DNA of 43,503 bases from Selenomonas sp. oral taxon 126 (GCF_001683335.1 NZ_CP016201.1:1465245-1508747); one strand, 5' to 3'. Shown: positions 9,401-17,244, counted from the first letter of the stretch. Program-made: numbers and translations. The notes: generated by a model from the letters alone, not told the origin.

Positions 9401-12400
9401 TGGGTCAACTACTCGAATCTGACGCTCGGTGGCACGGATGCGGGCAACTATACGCTTGCGTCTACGGCGAAGGGGCTGGGCGAGATCACGCCATATGAGC
9501 TGAATGATGGTTCGATTACCTTTACGAAGACCCGGGCGACGAAGGTCTATGACGGGACACGGGATGTCAAGTGGACGGACGGTTCGAGCACGACCACCGA
9601 TCAGAAGAAGTATATTACGAGCGCGACGGTGACGGTCGGCTCTGCTCCTGCAGTGGATATCCTCGGCGATCTAAAGCTCGAGGAGGCGAAGTATGACACG
9701 AAGGACGTGGACGGCGGTAGCGCGGCCAACCGCGTCACCTACCGACTGAGCTATACGGATCGCTCGGGGAAGGGCAACTTCTCCCTCGGGACGGGTGTCA
9801 CCTCGTTCACGACGAAGGGCGACGGCATCATCACGAAGAAGGATGTCACCGCAACGGTCAGGAATCCGCTCTCAAAGACCTATGATGCAACAACGGTAGT
9901 GAAGAATGCGGCGGGCAATGTCATCACGGGCAGCGCGCTCAATGATCAGGTGTCGCTCTCAGGTCTGACCGGCAACGATGGCGCAACGTACACGACGACC
10001 GCCGTGTATGCAGATAAGAACGCGGGTACAGGCAAGACCGTGAAATACACGCTCGCGATTGATGGCGCCAATGCAGGCAACTACAATCTGAAATATAACG
10101 GCGCGGATAATAACGGCAATTTCTCGACGACGAATAACACAATCACAAAGCGCAAGGTGGACGTGACGTTTGCACCTGTATCGAAGTCCTATGACGGTAC
10201 ACCGACGAATACGTCGATCACACCGTCTGTTTCGGCTACCGATGCAGCGGTGCTCCGTGAGGATAGCTCTGCCAATGTCAGCGGCACAACGATCACGGGG
10301 CTGACGGGTGTCACGAGTCAGTACGGTACGGGCACAACGGATGCGACCTTTGCCGCCAACCCGAACGCGGGCACGAACAAATCCGTGCAGTACGCGGGCA
10401 TCGGCACGGCGATGGGCACGGCGTTCGGCGCGAACAACTATGAGTTTGCGACGAACGGCTACGGTAAGGGGACGATCACGAAGGCGAACATCAATACGTC
10501 GGATATCACCTTTGCCACCACGGGCGCACATAAGGTCTATGACGGCACTAGGACGGTGAAGTACAACGGTTCGAGCGCTAAGGCGGATGTAAAGAACTAT
10601 ATCACCACGGCGACGGCAAACCTCGGTGGCGGGCATACGGCTGACCTGCGCGGCGATCTCGTGATTGACGAGAAAGAGACGAGGTATGTCAGTGCCGATG
10701 CGGGTACGAATATCCGTGTCAAGTATAAGTTCCGGCTGAACAACAGCAATATCGAGATTTCCGGCAAAAATGAGTTCGAGATGTATGACAAGGGCACGAT
10801 TGACCGCCGCGTGCTGAACCTCGATCTGGCGCAGAAGTCGGGCATCGACAAGATCTACGATGCGAATGCAAATCTCGTGGATACGAATGCGCGACACTAC
10901 GACAAGTTTGTTGACGATGATGCGCTTGGCAATGTGACCTATGCGGCAGGTGCGACAAACGATAATAAGCTCGTCCGTACGTCGAACGGTGCAGAGGTCA
11001 ATGACGGCGCGGCGATGACGATTCGCACGAACTATGTCAACAATCTCGCAAGCCGTACAGCGGATAAGAATGTCGCCCGCGACGGCAGTGGCAATGTGAC
11101 GACGAAGGATATCTCCTATCGCGTCAGCATTGACGGCGCGGCAGGGAGCAATTATCAGATCTCGTATAACGGCACGACGGCCAATGCCGAGGACGGGCTC
11201 AACCTTTCGGCGACGGGTACGATTACACCGCGCGCGATGACGCTCGGCTTTGCGGATGTGGATAAGCCGTACGATACGACGGCGACCAACAATACAAAGA
11301 CGATCAACTCCGTGACGGCGGGCAATTCCGACGGGCGGGGGGCTGCGACACTTGCGGCGGATGGCATTACGAGCGCGACATTCGGCTCTGCAACGGGGAG
11401 TGTGAACAGTCTCTACGGTGCGGGCGATACGGATGCGACGTTCCACAGGGATCCGAATGTTGTTGTGGATTCCAACGGCAATGTTGTCGAGCGCGGCAAG
11501 GATGTCCAGTATACGAATGTCCGGAGCGTGCTCACGGGCGCGCTCGCGAACAACTATACGGTTGCGGATACGGCATATGGCAAGGGCACGATCCGCAAGC
11601 GCTCGGTCACCGCAAACGATTTCCGGTTCAATATCACAAACGCCACGAAGATGTACGACGGCACGAAGGATGTCGAGTATGTGGAGAACGGGCAGACCTA
11701 TAAGGATCTGGCGCATGTCAAGAAGCGCTTCCGGACCAGCAAGCTCGATCTCGGCGGCGGCAACCTCGTGGATATCAACCTCGATGATATTGAACTCACG
11801 GGCGCGGCGTACAATGACGAGCGCGTTGCACATGCAAACGGCGTGAACTATGATGTGACGATCAATACGAAGAATTTTGAGTTCAACGGCGCGCGCACCC
11901 GCAGGATTCAGCATACGGGCGACACGATCACGAAACGTGACCTCGCGACGAAACTGCCCCCGCATCTCGTGAAGGAGTACGATGGCGAGCAGACGTTCAC
12001 GGAAACGAATGAGACGTTCGCAAATGCAATGGCAAAGGCGAATCTGACGGGCGTCGTAGATCGAGACAAGAATAAGATCCAACTCAAGGTCACGGGCACA
12101 TACAGCAGCCCCGATGCCTCGGCAGAGACGCGCGAGGAGGCGGAGGCGCGTACACCTGCGACAGCGGGACGAAACGTCGCCTACGAGCTGACGCTCTCGG
12201 GCGATGCCGACACGCTCTCGAACTATAAGATCGGCAGCGTTGAGACGCTCGACGCGAATGGCGAGATGAAGGGCATCGGCAGCGGCAAGGCGGACATCTA
12301 CAAGAAGACACTGACGGTGAGCGTTGCTCCGATCGACAAGGCATATGACGGCACGCGCACAGTTGTCCGCCCGAATGGGACGGGCACGTTGCCGCATCCC

Positions 12401-15019
12401 GATGCGGGCAAACTGAGCCTCGCGGGTTTTGTTAACGGCGAGGGCTTTGCCTTTGACCAGACGGCGGCGAACGAGATCAATGGTCTCTACTCCGATCCGA
12501 ATGTCAGCCGCGAGAACGGCGTTGTGGTCGATAAAAATATTTCCTACAGCGGTATTAAGAACGCCTTCAAGAACTATGCCGACAACCATGCCGGCGGGCA
12601 GGCGCGTAACTACCGCGTGGACAGCGACACGGCGACGGGCGTCGGCAAGATCCTGCCGCGCCAGATTAGTTCGAATGATATTACGAACGGGCTGGCGTTC
12701 GCCGAGGCGTCGAAGGTCTATGACGGCACGCGTGCGGTCAAGCATGGCGGGCTGAACACGCCGGACGCGCTCAGGAACTATCTGACGAGTGCAACGGTGA
12801 ACATCGACGGCACGGACATCGATATCAAGAACGATCTCACGATCCGTGCCGATGAGGCATCGACGCACTACGACACGCCGAATGTGGCGGGTGGTGCGCA
12901 GCCGCGCGTGACCTACACACTGAACTATATAGGCGGCAATTTTGACATCACGGGGCCAATCACAAAGACGGCGAACGGCGTCATCACGAAGCGGCAGGTC
13001 ACGGCGTATGCACTGGGGCAGCTGACGAAGCAATATGACGGAACGAGGAAGGTGTTCCGTGATCCGACCGACCCGCATGTCAAGACGTACTATCGCGGCG
13101 CGCAGGTTGAGACGGGTGATTCGATCGTCCGCATGGAGGCGGAGAACGGCGATCGCGGACTGCTCGCAAGTGACGGCGTACAGAACGTCTCGACGGCGAC
13201 CTTTGCCGATAAGAAGGCAGGGACGGGCAAGACGGTCAACTACAATGTGGCGGTTGACGGCGCGCACGCGGGAAACTATGAACTCGTCGACCAGCGCGGG
13301 AATGTGATCTCTCAGACCTCGACGAACAACAATACGATCACGCCGCGCCGCCTCGATATCACGTTCGGTGATGTGTCGCGTGCGTATGATGGGACAAGCA
13401 CGAACACGGATGTGACTGCGCTCGTGAAGGACGCGGATGCGCGTGCGACGATGCGCCGGGACGGTGTGAATCCTCTGGGTGAGCAGCTCATCCTGCGTGA
13501 TTCGCAGAACCGTGATATTGCGGTGCCGAGTGACTACGGCTACGGCAGGACGGACAGTGCCTTTACGCCGGATGCCGATGCCAATCAGACGGGTGAGCCG
13601 GCGAAGGATGTGCAGTACCGCAAGCTGGGTGACGCGATGCGTACGCTGCTCGGCAATGATGCGGACAACTATGACTTCGATGAGACGGGCTATGGCAAGG
13701 GCACGATCACGAAGGCAAAGGTACGCGAGAGCGATTTCCGCCTAAAATTCGGTGATGCGGTGAAGGAGTACGACGGCACGGATGCCGTGAACAATGCACA
13801 GCAGTACCTCGACAAGGAGGCGAGCCGCATGCGCCTGCCGCGCAATGAGGGAGAAAAGCCCTTCGCGCGCTTGCAGGACAAGGATATCTCGACGGTTACG
13901 GGAACGTATCAGCCGCTCGGCAGTGTGCGCAGCAAGGATGCGAGTGAGAACAATCGCGGCGTGCAGTATCGGGTTCAACTCAGCAATCGGAACTTTGATT
14001 TCGAGAATGGCTGGGATGGTGCGATCTTCGGCGACGGTGCAGGCAAGATCAACCGCCGTGCGATTACGCTGTCGGAGCTGCCGAAGCTCACGAAGGTCTA
14101 TGACGGCACGCGGACTGTTGCAAATACGGCGCGCGATCCGGAGGGGAATCTCGTTACAAACGGCGATACCATTGTCCGGTTCCGCCATGCAACGGATGCG
14201 ACAAAGTCTGCGCTCATCGCAGGTGATGATGTGACGAATGCCTCTACGGCGACGTACGGTGACGCGAATGTTGCGTGGCAGGACAATGCGTGGAAGAACG
14301 GCGACGGTACAGTAGCGGACAAGGATGTCGACTATAATCTGAAACTTTCCGGCACGGATGCCGCGAACTACAAGATCGTCGATGAGAAGGGCAATGAGAT
14401 TGCGTCAACTACCCGTAAGACGGGCAGAATCACGCCGAAGGAGATTCATCTGAAATCCGATCCGCAGACGCGTTGGATCAACGAGGGGCTGCCCGACAGC
14501 TATACAGGCACGCCGACAGGAAAGGGCTACAAGACGGGTGTGGGTGATGAGGCTCTGCCCGGCGAGATCTACTACAACTCGCCGGATGGCCGCCTACACT
14601 GGGGCGACTACCAGATCAACGGCTACTATCGCGCATCGGACAAGGCGCAGTATCAGCGTCCCGATGGCACACGCTATCAGCTCGCGGATGGTACGCCCGA
14701 CGGGGACAGCGTCGTTCGGAACTATCGCTTTGTGCAGAATCCCGCGAACGCCACCGCGCTCCATATCGGACCCTATGTACCCAATACCGACTACTATCAG
14801 GCACTCACGCAGACGAGCAAGATGCTCCCCGATGAGTACGCCTATGAGAATGCCTCACTCGATCGTCGCAGCCACTTCGGCCGCGATCCCGAGGCGGAGA
14901 TTTCCTATGAACCGCCCTCCCTCAACATGGTCAAGGATGGTGTCGACATCAGCAAGAACGGCATAGAGATCACGGATGAGACGGTATTCCGCCTCGTGAA
15001 CGAGGTGTTCGGTGCGTGA
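3452..15019 (+). CDS. Giant two-partner-secretion adhesin (TpsA) with ~24 YDG repeats
   Basis: This is a probable surface or secreted adhesin of the filamentous-haemagglutinin class, about 3,855 residues, exported by Sec and then by a TpsB pore. I prefer ATG 3452 over ATG 3437 because GGGGGA lies 7 nt upstream of it. Domains in order: a signal peptide ending near GFAAP; the TPS secretion domain (about 40-160) with NGKIEGGNNVYIVNPNGVIF; GLUG-like repeats (about 250-470) such as AGGLAGHTSG; a linker; one degenerate YNG unit; about 24 YDG/MBG-type units of roughly 115 residues each (about 800-3665), most opening with K-V-Y-D-G-T; and a 190-residue C-terminal cap with no obvious membrane anchor. 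The repeats follow an A-B-C order. No frameshift is seen over 11.5 kb, so the gene appears intact. Confidence 0.93.
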   Translation: MKNYRTELSQRVRYAIIAGMAGAFLIPQVGFAAPTGEHDYTAGVKFDRNTANTTKITATATNNVINWRDYSVNHGETVQYDGGNKTNNYLNIVTGANTSNINGKIEGGNNVYIVNPNGVIFGKGAEVNVGHLHVSTQDGVSSTAKTAFESAGTSPLVNNATLKADVVNMGKITATSVEVHGSHIRFLNAADVKTSGGTLSSVDMYTAPAASSATDPDGGYAHIGYRTAAAPTNYTVHTVSVNPEYYKLVKDKAELDAINTDITTLAGNYMLEQDIDLGGAEHTPIGGNGRGAFTGKFDGNFFRVQNFNISNSGNNIDSAGLFGEVSNARIENLGVSQATIKGKRDNSHCYAGGLAGHTSGTSILKNVYATETTKVEGRRSRYGGIVGSTGSATSSGSDHTVIDSAYSKAVLGRDNPGTTAYFTGGGIVGHSGKKTDISNSYSSATNTDGTAAYFLYIADPDDQTTIKNSYGVVGTKFSSNDNALSTGAATNTYKINGTKAEKIGATGDKDAYASKTYSDSNWSINNDGAPGAKWRIYEGRTLPLLTAFMNGRVDSVGSIGANYSYRKFNQKDGFAVAGDANKDPISNNHADITGLTYDSKIVKIVDGAGNVGNTSNVTYDKTLDTTTNKIYTYEDTATPLNTTDNIRNAGTKAMLWSDQDGPNLRNVNVTINKRSVTVENSNITVTRRYNGKLSVKDQYNAAIRNGGITAGGITPEDIADGSVTITTSADFDAVMDDKNVGKNKAVTLKGSLTFGGSNQSNYAITQSDFNFGSAGRRVENVATITKAPLILKVVKDSTTKVYDGTDAVTDATMKADPNIKLDDTLHYNNETDPAAIQSDDANKKDDVSINYNNIGSPTYIKSDGSAEVHAGTHKIRYKNVELQGNDRDNYELYYQMPNNTQTKVENDRIDLNGTITPRGISTKDFKVYKTADHSAASAERVYDGTDSYTPGSDVYLSSNVGASTAPDTGIVDRDRNKITFGLVGDKAYFTKDDNATKTSHVSEAKRITYNIKAATTDEDAHRLSDYYYTVDGTTKVGELTDAVVASGEGRITPKALTAEAKKDLNKIYDGMAEYTDGSQNVKTGDNVVTFTGWTSDSDKRTNDSKATYVNASNVDDANVAYAGTAVTKKNIKYTAKLTGRYADDYAIQKIANTVISTATNSGTENVAVTADLGVEVNAGTISPRDVKVTFKNVTKVYDGTANNNKIEVDSLDDKLSGRVFAKDGTNTGSFSTAGITSRYGTKGTPFVANVNASDNPYDVEYANISNPLGGNYRVDSTLYGTGTITRRLIEKSGFQVRDKDGNIADATKVYDGTSVFALKNGETLVAKTAATGSDTGVVDKDKDNIYFTMTGENGHFTSDAAGANRTSHKSEANHVAYNVIARTKNEGVSPLSNYEFGTTASKRNLENVNAENPDAVTAKGAITPAKIQAQTKEISKVYDGMAEHTDGNRNVQHGDKIVGLNLIADPSGQPTNTSTAAYADKNVARDTDGTIIKKAVNYTAQLTGKYADDYEIVDAGNNVISSVNGTGDSKTVTATRNNVANMGTITPRKLNIKMGDVTKTYDGTSANASATVTGITDDPTSTVINTILSGDSITAGTLQTTYRGMLTANTASSNYGRLSGTNFNTNANASNGTPHDVQYANMDDAFRSAFSAAADNYDVDENVYSKGTINRKAITPNTFKVSGGKATKVYDGTSAYTVPAGSTLTANTGELVGTDASKIQFAISGNGAKFMKTDGVTETANVADARKVAYNITATGDADTLRNYTLNGQNLESGNLTASGDGEITRRALNLNLVQSTGIDKEYDGQTTLKNTATKNWNALTKTDSAGNVQYATGSKELVNDGTKFNITSNYMNDASTPAPDKNVKRVSGNVADKNIQYNISITGGDANNYSFDGGTSSAAGGLKLSATGTITPKDLSGALKKVTKAYDGTKNVPASQVGLESGINGVVSGDRVNLATHTESYQSENVNGDGTTETIGGTAQKNWVNYSNLTLGGTDAGNYTLASTAKGLGEITPYELNDGSITFTKTRATKVYDGTRDVKWTDGSSTTTDQKKYITSATVTVGSAPAVDILGDLKLEEAKYDTKDVDGGSAANRVTYRLSYTDRSGKGNFSLGTGVTSFTTKGDGIITKKDVTATVRNPLSKTYDATTVVKNAAGNVITGSALNDQVSLSGLTGNDGATYTTTAVYADKNAGTGKTVKYTLAIDGANAGNYNLKYNGADNNGNFSTTNNTITKRKVDVTFAPVSKSYDGTPTNTSITPSVSATDAAVLREDSSANVSGTTITGLTGVTSQYGTGTTDATFAANPNAGTNKSVQYAGIGTAMGTAFGANNYEFATNGYGKGTITKANINTSDITFATTGAHKVYDGTRTVKYNGSSAKADVKNYITTATANLGGGHTADLRGDLVIDEKETRYVSADAGTNIRVKYKFRLNNSNIEISGKNEFEMYDKGTIDRRVLNLDLAQKSGIDKIYDANANLVDTNARHYDKFVDDDALGNVTYAAGATNDNKLVRTSNGAEVNDGAAMTIRTNYVNNLASRTADKNVARDGSGNVTTKDISYRVSIDGAAGSNYQISYNGTTANAEDGLNLSATGTITPRAMTLGFADVDKPYDTTATNNTKTINSVTAGNSDGRGAATLAADGITSATFGSATGSVNSLYGAGDTDATFHRDPNVVVDSNGNVVERGKDVQYTNVRSVLTGALANNYTVADTAYGKGTIRKRSVTANDFRFNITNATKMYDGTKDVEYVENGQTYKDLAHVKKRFRTSKLDLGGGNLVDINLDDIELTGAAYNDERVAHANGVNYDVTINTKNFEFNGARTRRIQHTGDTITKRDLATKLPPHLVKEYDGEQTFTETNETFANAMAKANLTGVVDRDKNKIQLKVTGTYSSPDASAETREEAEARTPATAGRNVAYELTLSGDADTLSNYKIGSVETLDANGEMKGIGSGKADIYKKTLTVSVAPIDKAYDGTRTVVRPNGTGTLPHPDAGKLSLAGFVNGEGFAFDQTAANEINGLYSDPNVSRENGVVVDKNISYSGIKNAFKNYADNHAGGQARNYRVDSDTATGVGKILPRQISSNDITNGLAFAEASKVYDGTRAVKHGGLNTPDALRNYLTSATVNIDGTDIDIKNDLTIRADEASTHYDTPNVAGGAQPRVTYTLNYIGGNFDITGPITKTANGVITKRQVTAYALGQLTKQYDGTRKVFRDPTDPHVKTYYRGAQVETGDSIVRMEAENGDRGLLASDGVQNVSTATFADKKAGTGKTVNYNVAVDGAHAGNYELVDQRGNVISQTSTNNNTITPRRLDITFGDVSRAYDGTSTNTDVTALVKDADARATMRRDGVNPLGEQLILRDSQNRDIAVPSDYGYGRTDSAFTPDADANQTGEPAKDVQYRKLGDAMRTLLGNDADNYDFDETGYGKGTITKAKVRESDFRLKFGDAVKEYDGTDAVNNAQQYLDKEASRMRLPRNEGEKPFARLQDKDISTVTGTYQPLGSVRSKDASENNRGVQYRVQLSNRNFDFENGWDGAIFGDGAGKINRRAITLSELPKLTKVYDGTRTVANTARDPEGNLVTNGDTIVRFRHATDATKSALIAGDDVTNASTATYGDANVAWQDNAWKNGDGTVADKDVDYNLKLSGTDAANYKIVDEKGNEIASTTRKTGRITPKEIHLKSDPQTRWINEGLPDSYTGTPTGKGYKTGVGDEALPGEIYYNSPDGRLHWGDYQINGYYRASDKAQYQRPDGTRYQLADGTPDGDSVVRNYRFVQNPANATALHIGPYVPNTDYYQALTQTSKMLPDEYAYENASLDRRSHFGRDPEAEISYEPPSLNMVKDGVDISKNGIEITDETVFRLVNEVFGA
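5845..14445 (+). repeat. Array of YDG units in an A-B-C higher-order repeat
   Basis: About 24 units each begin near a K-x-Y-D-G/T/A motif. Three subtypes alternate. A begins with DFKV/DITF-like strands. B ends in a (S/N/D)Y-(E/K/Q)-I-like strand before a GxITPR/K linker. C carries a Y-G-x-G/T block, a D-V-Q-Y-like strand and N-Y-x-(V/F)-D before YGKGTI. A-subtype units start near 6211, 7310, 8470, 9495, 10485, 11605, 12661 and 13713, giving a triplet period of about 1.0-1.16 kb. Codons for KVYDGT are near-identical at many units (for example 8514, 12713 and 14095). Confidence 0.8.
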
Positions 15020-15048
15020 TGAAAAACTGAGTATATAAAGACGCAAGA

Positions 15049-15088
15049 AGCGCCCATCGACGAAGAAATTTGTCGATCGGGCGCTTTT
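15049..15088. terminator. Shared terminator between tpsA and the phosphatase gene
   Basis: AGCGCCC-ATCGAC pairs with GTCGAT-C-GGGCGCT (one bulged base) between the converging genes. TTTT follows on the plus strand, and an A-rich stretch precedes the stem, giving a weaker T-tract on the minus strand. It probably serves both genes. Confidence 0.8.
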
Positions 15089-15095
15089 GTCATGG

Positions 15096-15554
15096 TTATT
15101 TATTTTTCGTCAATTCCCGCAGCAGTGCGCGGCAGCCTGCGTCGACATCGCGGTAGGTGACATCGAAGTTGCCCGTGTACCACGGGTCAGCGACGTCGCG
15201 CTCCTCGCCGATACAGGAGAGGAGACGGCGCACTTTGTGCTGAGGATCGTTGCCCGTGAGGCGCATGAGGTCGCGCATGTTCTCTGTGTCCATGCCGATG
15301 ATGCAGTCATAGGCGCTGTAGTCGGTGGCAGTCATCAGTGTTGCGCTCCGCTTCGTGAACGTGATGCCGTGCGCACGGAGGACTTCGCGTGTACCGCGAT
15401 GTGTGTCGCTGCCGAGTTCGTCACGGTGGAGGGCTTTGGATGCTACGCTGATCTCATCGGACAGCCCCGCCTCGCGCACGAGCTGTTTCATGACGAATTC
15501 TGCCATCGGGGAGCGGCAGATGTTGCCGTGGCAGACGAATAGGATGTGCTTCAT
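15096..15554 (-). CDS. Low-molecular-weight protein tyrosine phosphatase
   Basis: This cytoplasmic enzyme removes phosphate from protein tyrosines through a cysteinyl-phosphate intermediate; in many bacteria its relatives counter tyrosine kinases that control polysaccharide export. The 152 residues carry the N-terminal loop VCHGNICRS (nucleophile Cys8, Arg14) and the general-acid motif DPWYTGNF (Asp123), both intact. The length is normal. AAAGGAG lies 9 nt upstream of ATG. It converges with tpsA and is followed on the same strand only by the shared terminator. No kinase gene is nearby, so its substrate is unknown. The fold is shared with arsenate reductases, but DPWYTG favours a phosphatase. 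Confidence 0.93.
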   Translation of the reverse strand: MKHILFVCHGNICRSPMAEFVMKQLVREAGLSDEISVASKALHRDELGSDTHRGTREVLRAHGITFTKRSATLMTATDYSAYDCIIGMDTENMRDLMRLTGNDPQHKVRRLLSCIGEERDVADPWYTGNFDVTYRDVDAGCRALLRELTKNK

Positions 15555-15579
15555 AACATAGGCTCCTTTTTGGTTTGGT

Positions 15580-15748
15580 TTAGGGAAGCACTGATAAATT
15601 CAGCCCAATCATCTTGGCACATCTTTTTCGCCCTCTCTGTGTCAACAAATCCTCCACATAGGCCTTGCTATGCGTCCGGTTTGTCTCCTTGATAGGACAA
15701 AAAATCTACACCAATCTGATGGACTTCATTTTATCAGCGATTCCTTAG
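15580..15748. mobile_element. MITE-like element, complete copy 1
   Basis: A 161-bp non-coding element (15584-15744) has imperfect terminal inverted repeats: GGAAGCACTGATAAA at the left, and TTTATCAGCGATTCC at the right (the complement of GGAATCGCTGATAAA). TTAG flanks both ends. The centre forms an imperfect hairpin from CAAATCCTCCACATAG and CTATGCGTCCGGTTTG. It closely matches copy 2 (19059-19228, opposite orientation) and the core of copy 3 (30839-30967). The right TTAG contains the stop codon (TAA on the minus strand) of the ATPase gene. It encodes no transposase and would need one in trans. Confidence 0.8.
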
Positions 15749-17073
15749 AGAAACTGCGCCATATAGACCGGCACGTATTTCAGCATATCGGAGGGGGCGT
15801 AGTCCTTTGTGTATAGAACATAGCTTTCTTGGATACGCTCACGGTATTTCGTGCGAAAGCGATCCAGTGAGGCGTGCTTCTTATAGCCTGAGGACTTCAC
15901 TTCAATCGGGCATATTTTGTGTTTTCTTGGTAGAAGGAAGTCAATCTCATAGGTGCGGTTGGATGTATCAGATGGGAATGTAAAGTAAAAAAGTTCATTG
16001 CCGCCGGCACGGAATGTCTGAGCAACGATATTTTCGTATAGATAGCCAAGATTTGCAGGGAGCTTTCCGTGAAGGAGCTTTTCATAAATGATGTTTTCGG
16101 TGAAGCTCCTATCCTTGAAGGCCAATGTCACAAATAGTCCGGTATCACAAAGGTAGAGCTTGAAATGATTGATATCCTTATAGTGCGACATACCGACGCC
16201 CGGATCGTTGATGCGGAATGCGGGCAGGACTGTCATGGAGTCCTGGAGGTCGGCAATGATCTCCCGGACGTTGCTCGCGCGCTGTTTCTCAATGATCTTT
16301 GATACCTGGTAGCGGAATGTGTTTTTACTGAGTTCGGCTGGGATTGCATCAAAGATCTGTGTCGCCCGCCCGGAATGATCTATTTTGCGAAAATCGTTCT
16401 CGTAGAGTGTCAGGATGTTGCGCTTTACCTGGTCGATTTGATTGAAATTGTTCGTTGAGAGATAGCTTTCAACGGACTGAGGCATGCCTCCGATCAGCAT
16501 ATAGAGACGGAAACCCTGCATCTGTTTTCGGTGAACAACGTCTCCTAGACCGCGTCCTCGCGAAAAGCATTCGTGCAGAAGGGGGATTGTTGTCTCATCC
16601 CCCTTTGCCCATAAGAATTCTTCATAGTCCATCGGGTACATGGACAGACATTCTTCTTCGCTTGGAATTAGGATGTCACGAATGTTTTTCCGTAGGGTGA
16701 TGAGTGAACCTGTTTCGAGATAATCATAACGATGATCGGCAACGAGGTGTTTGATGGCTTGTCTTGCCAAAGGCTGTAGCTGTACTTCGTCGAAGATAAT
16801 CAACGATTCTCGTTCGTAAAGGCGTACGTTGTAGAATAGCTGCAGCTGTAAAAAGAAAAAATCCAAGTCGCTGATGTCTCGAAAGAGGCGAACTACTTCC
16901 TGTCGAGCTTTGGAAAAATCAATCAAAATGTAGCTTTTGTATTCTCTACGGGCAAATTCTTCTGCTGTGGTTGATTTTCCTATGCGCCGTGCTCCTTGAA
17001 TCAAAAGCGCGGAGCGTCCGCGAGAACGCCTTTTCCATGAGATCATTTCGGCTAAAATCTTTCTTTTGAACAT
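15745..17073 (-). CDS. DUF4143-type ATPase with C-terminal nuclease-like domain
   Basis: This family of AAA-like P-loop ATPases is widespread in bacteria and archaea and mostly of unknown function. From the preferred ATG at 17073 (AAGAGG, 7 nt upstream) the protein has 442 residues. The N-terminal AAA part has Walker A GARRIGKST (about 27-35, with Arg-Ile where many members have Gln-Val) and Walker B LIIFDEVQ. The DUF4143-like C-terminal half contains EIDFLLP...PIEVKSS, a PD-(D/E)XK-type nuclease core. A longer reading back to 17148 lacks a ribosome site and runs through a candidate operator. The gene separates tpsA from tpsB on the opposite strand and is bracketed by MITE-related ends, suggesting acquisition. 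Confidence 0.85.
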   Translation of the reverse strand: MFKRKILAEMISWKRRSRGRSALLIQGARRIGKSTTAEEFARREYKSYILIDFSKARQEVVRLFRDISDLDFFFLQLQLFYNVRLYERESLIIFDEVQLQPLARQAIKHLVADHRYDYLETGSLITLRKNIRDILIPSEEECLSMYPMDYEEFLWAKGDETTIPLLHECFSRGRGLGDVVHRKQMQGFRLYMLIGGMPQSVESYLSTNNFNQIDQVKRNILTLYENDFRKIDHSGRATQIFDAIPAELSKNTFRYQVSKIIEKQRASNVREIIADLQDSMTVLPAFRINDPGVGMSHYKDINHFKLYLCDTGLFVTLAFKDRSFTENIIYEKLLHGKLPANLGYLYENIVAQTFRAGGNELFYFTFPSDTSNRTYEIDFLLPRKHKICPIEVKSSGYKKHASLDRFRTKYRERIQESYVLYTKDYAPSDMLKYVPVYMAQFL

Positions 17074-17135
17074 GAGATGCCTCTTTTCAAAACACAGGCT
17101 ATGCACAATCCCGTTATTTATATTATCATGTTTTT

Positions 17136-17185
17136 GCATAATCCCCAAGTTTTTTTAATAGTTTTATCGCATAATCTCCAGTTTT
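17136..17185 (-). promoter_or_regulatory. Direct repeat overlapping the ATPase promoter
   Basis: GCATAATCCCCA-AGTTTT (17136-17153) recurs as GCATAATCTCCA-GTTTT (17169-17185), a 33-nt step or about three helical turns. Read on the minus strand, the downstream repeat overlaps a possible -35 (TTGGGG) that precedes a TAATAT -10 by 17 nt, ahead of the ATPase gene. This layout suggests a repressor or activator site. The regulator is unknown. Confidence 0.4.
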
Positions 17186-17190
17186 GAGGG

Positions 17191-17219
17191 GCTGCTGATA
17201 GAATGAAGACCGTCAGTTT
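17191..17219. repeat. Solo end fragment of the MITE-like element
   Basis: About 25 nt starting GCTGATAGAATGAAG and ending CCGTCAG match one end of the element, which at copy 2 reads GCTGATAAAATGAAG...CCGTCAG (19069-19091). The rest of the element is absent. Relative to copy 1 it is an inverted end of the same type, so the ATPase gene lies between two such ends. Confidence 0.6.
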
Positions 17220-17244
17220 ACAACAACGGCGTGTGCCACTTCCC

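Noticed and set aside
9959-13267. 1,102-codon open frame on the minus strand opposite tpsA
   Set aside because: It is Arg/Ile/Val-rich with no domain look. It mirrors the GAY/ACG/AAC codon bias of the adhesin repeats, which lack minus-strand stops.
5845-14445. Regularly spaced repeats as a possible CRISPR array
   Set aside because: The repeats are in-frame protein repeats of about 350 bp within one open frame. There are no 25-40-bp direct repeats with unique spacers and no cas genes.
15087-15542. Plus-strand frame opposite the phosphatase gene
   Set aside because: The minus strand carries intact catalytic motifs and a ribosome site. The plus-strand translation shows no family features.
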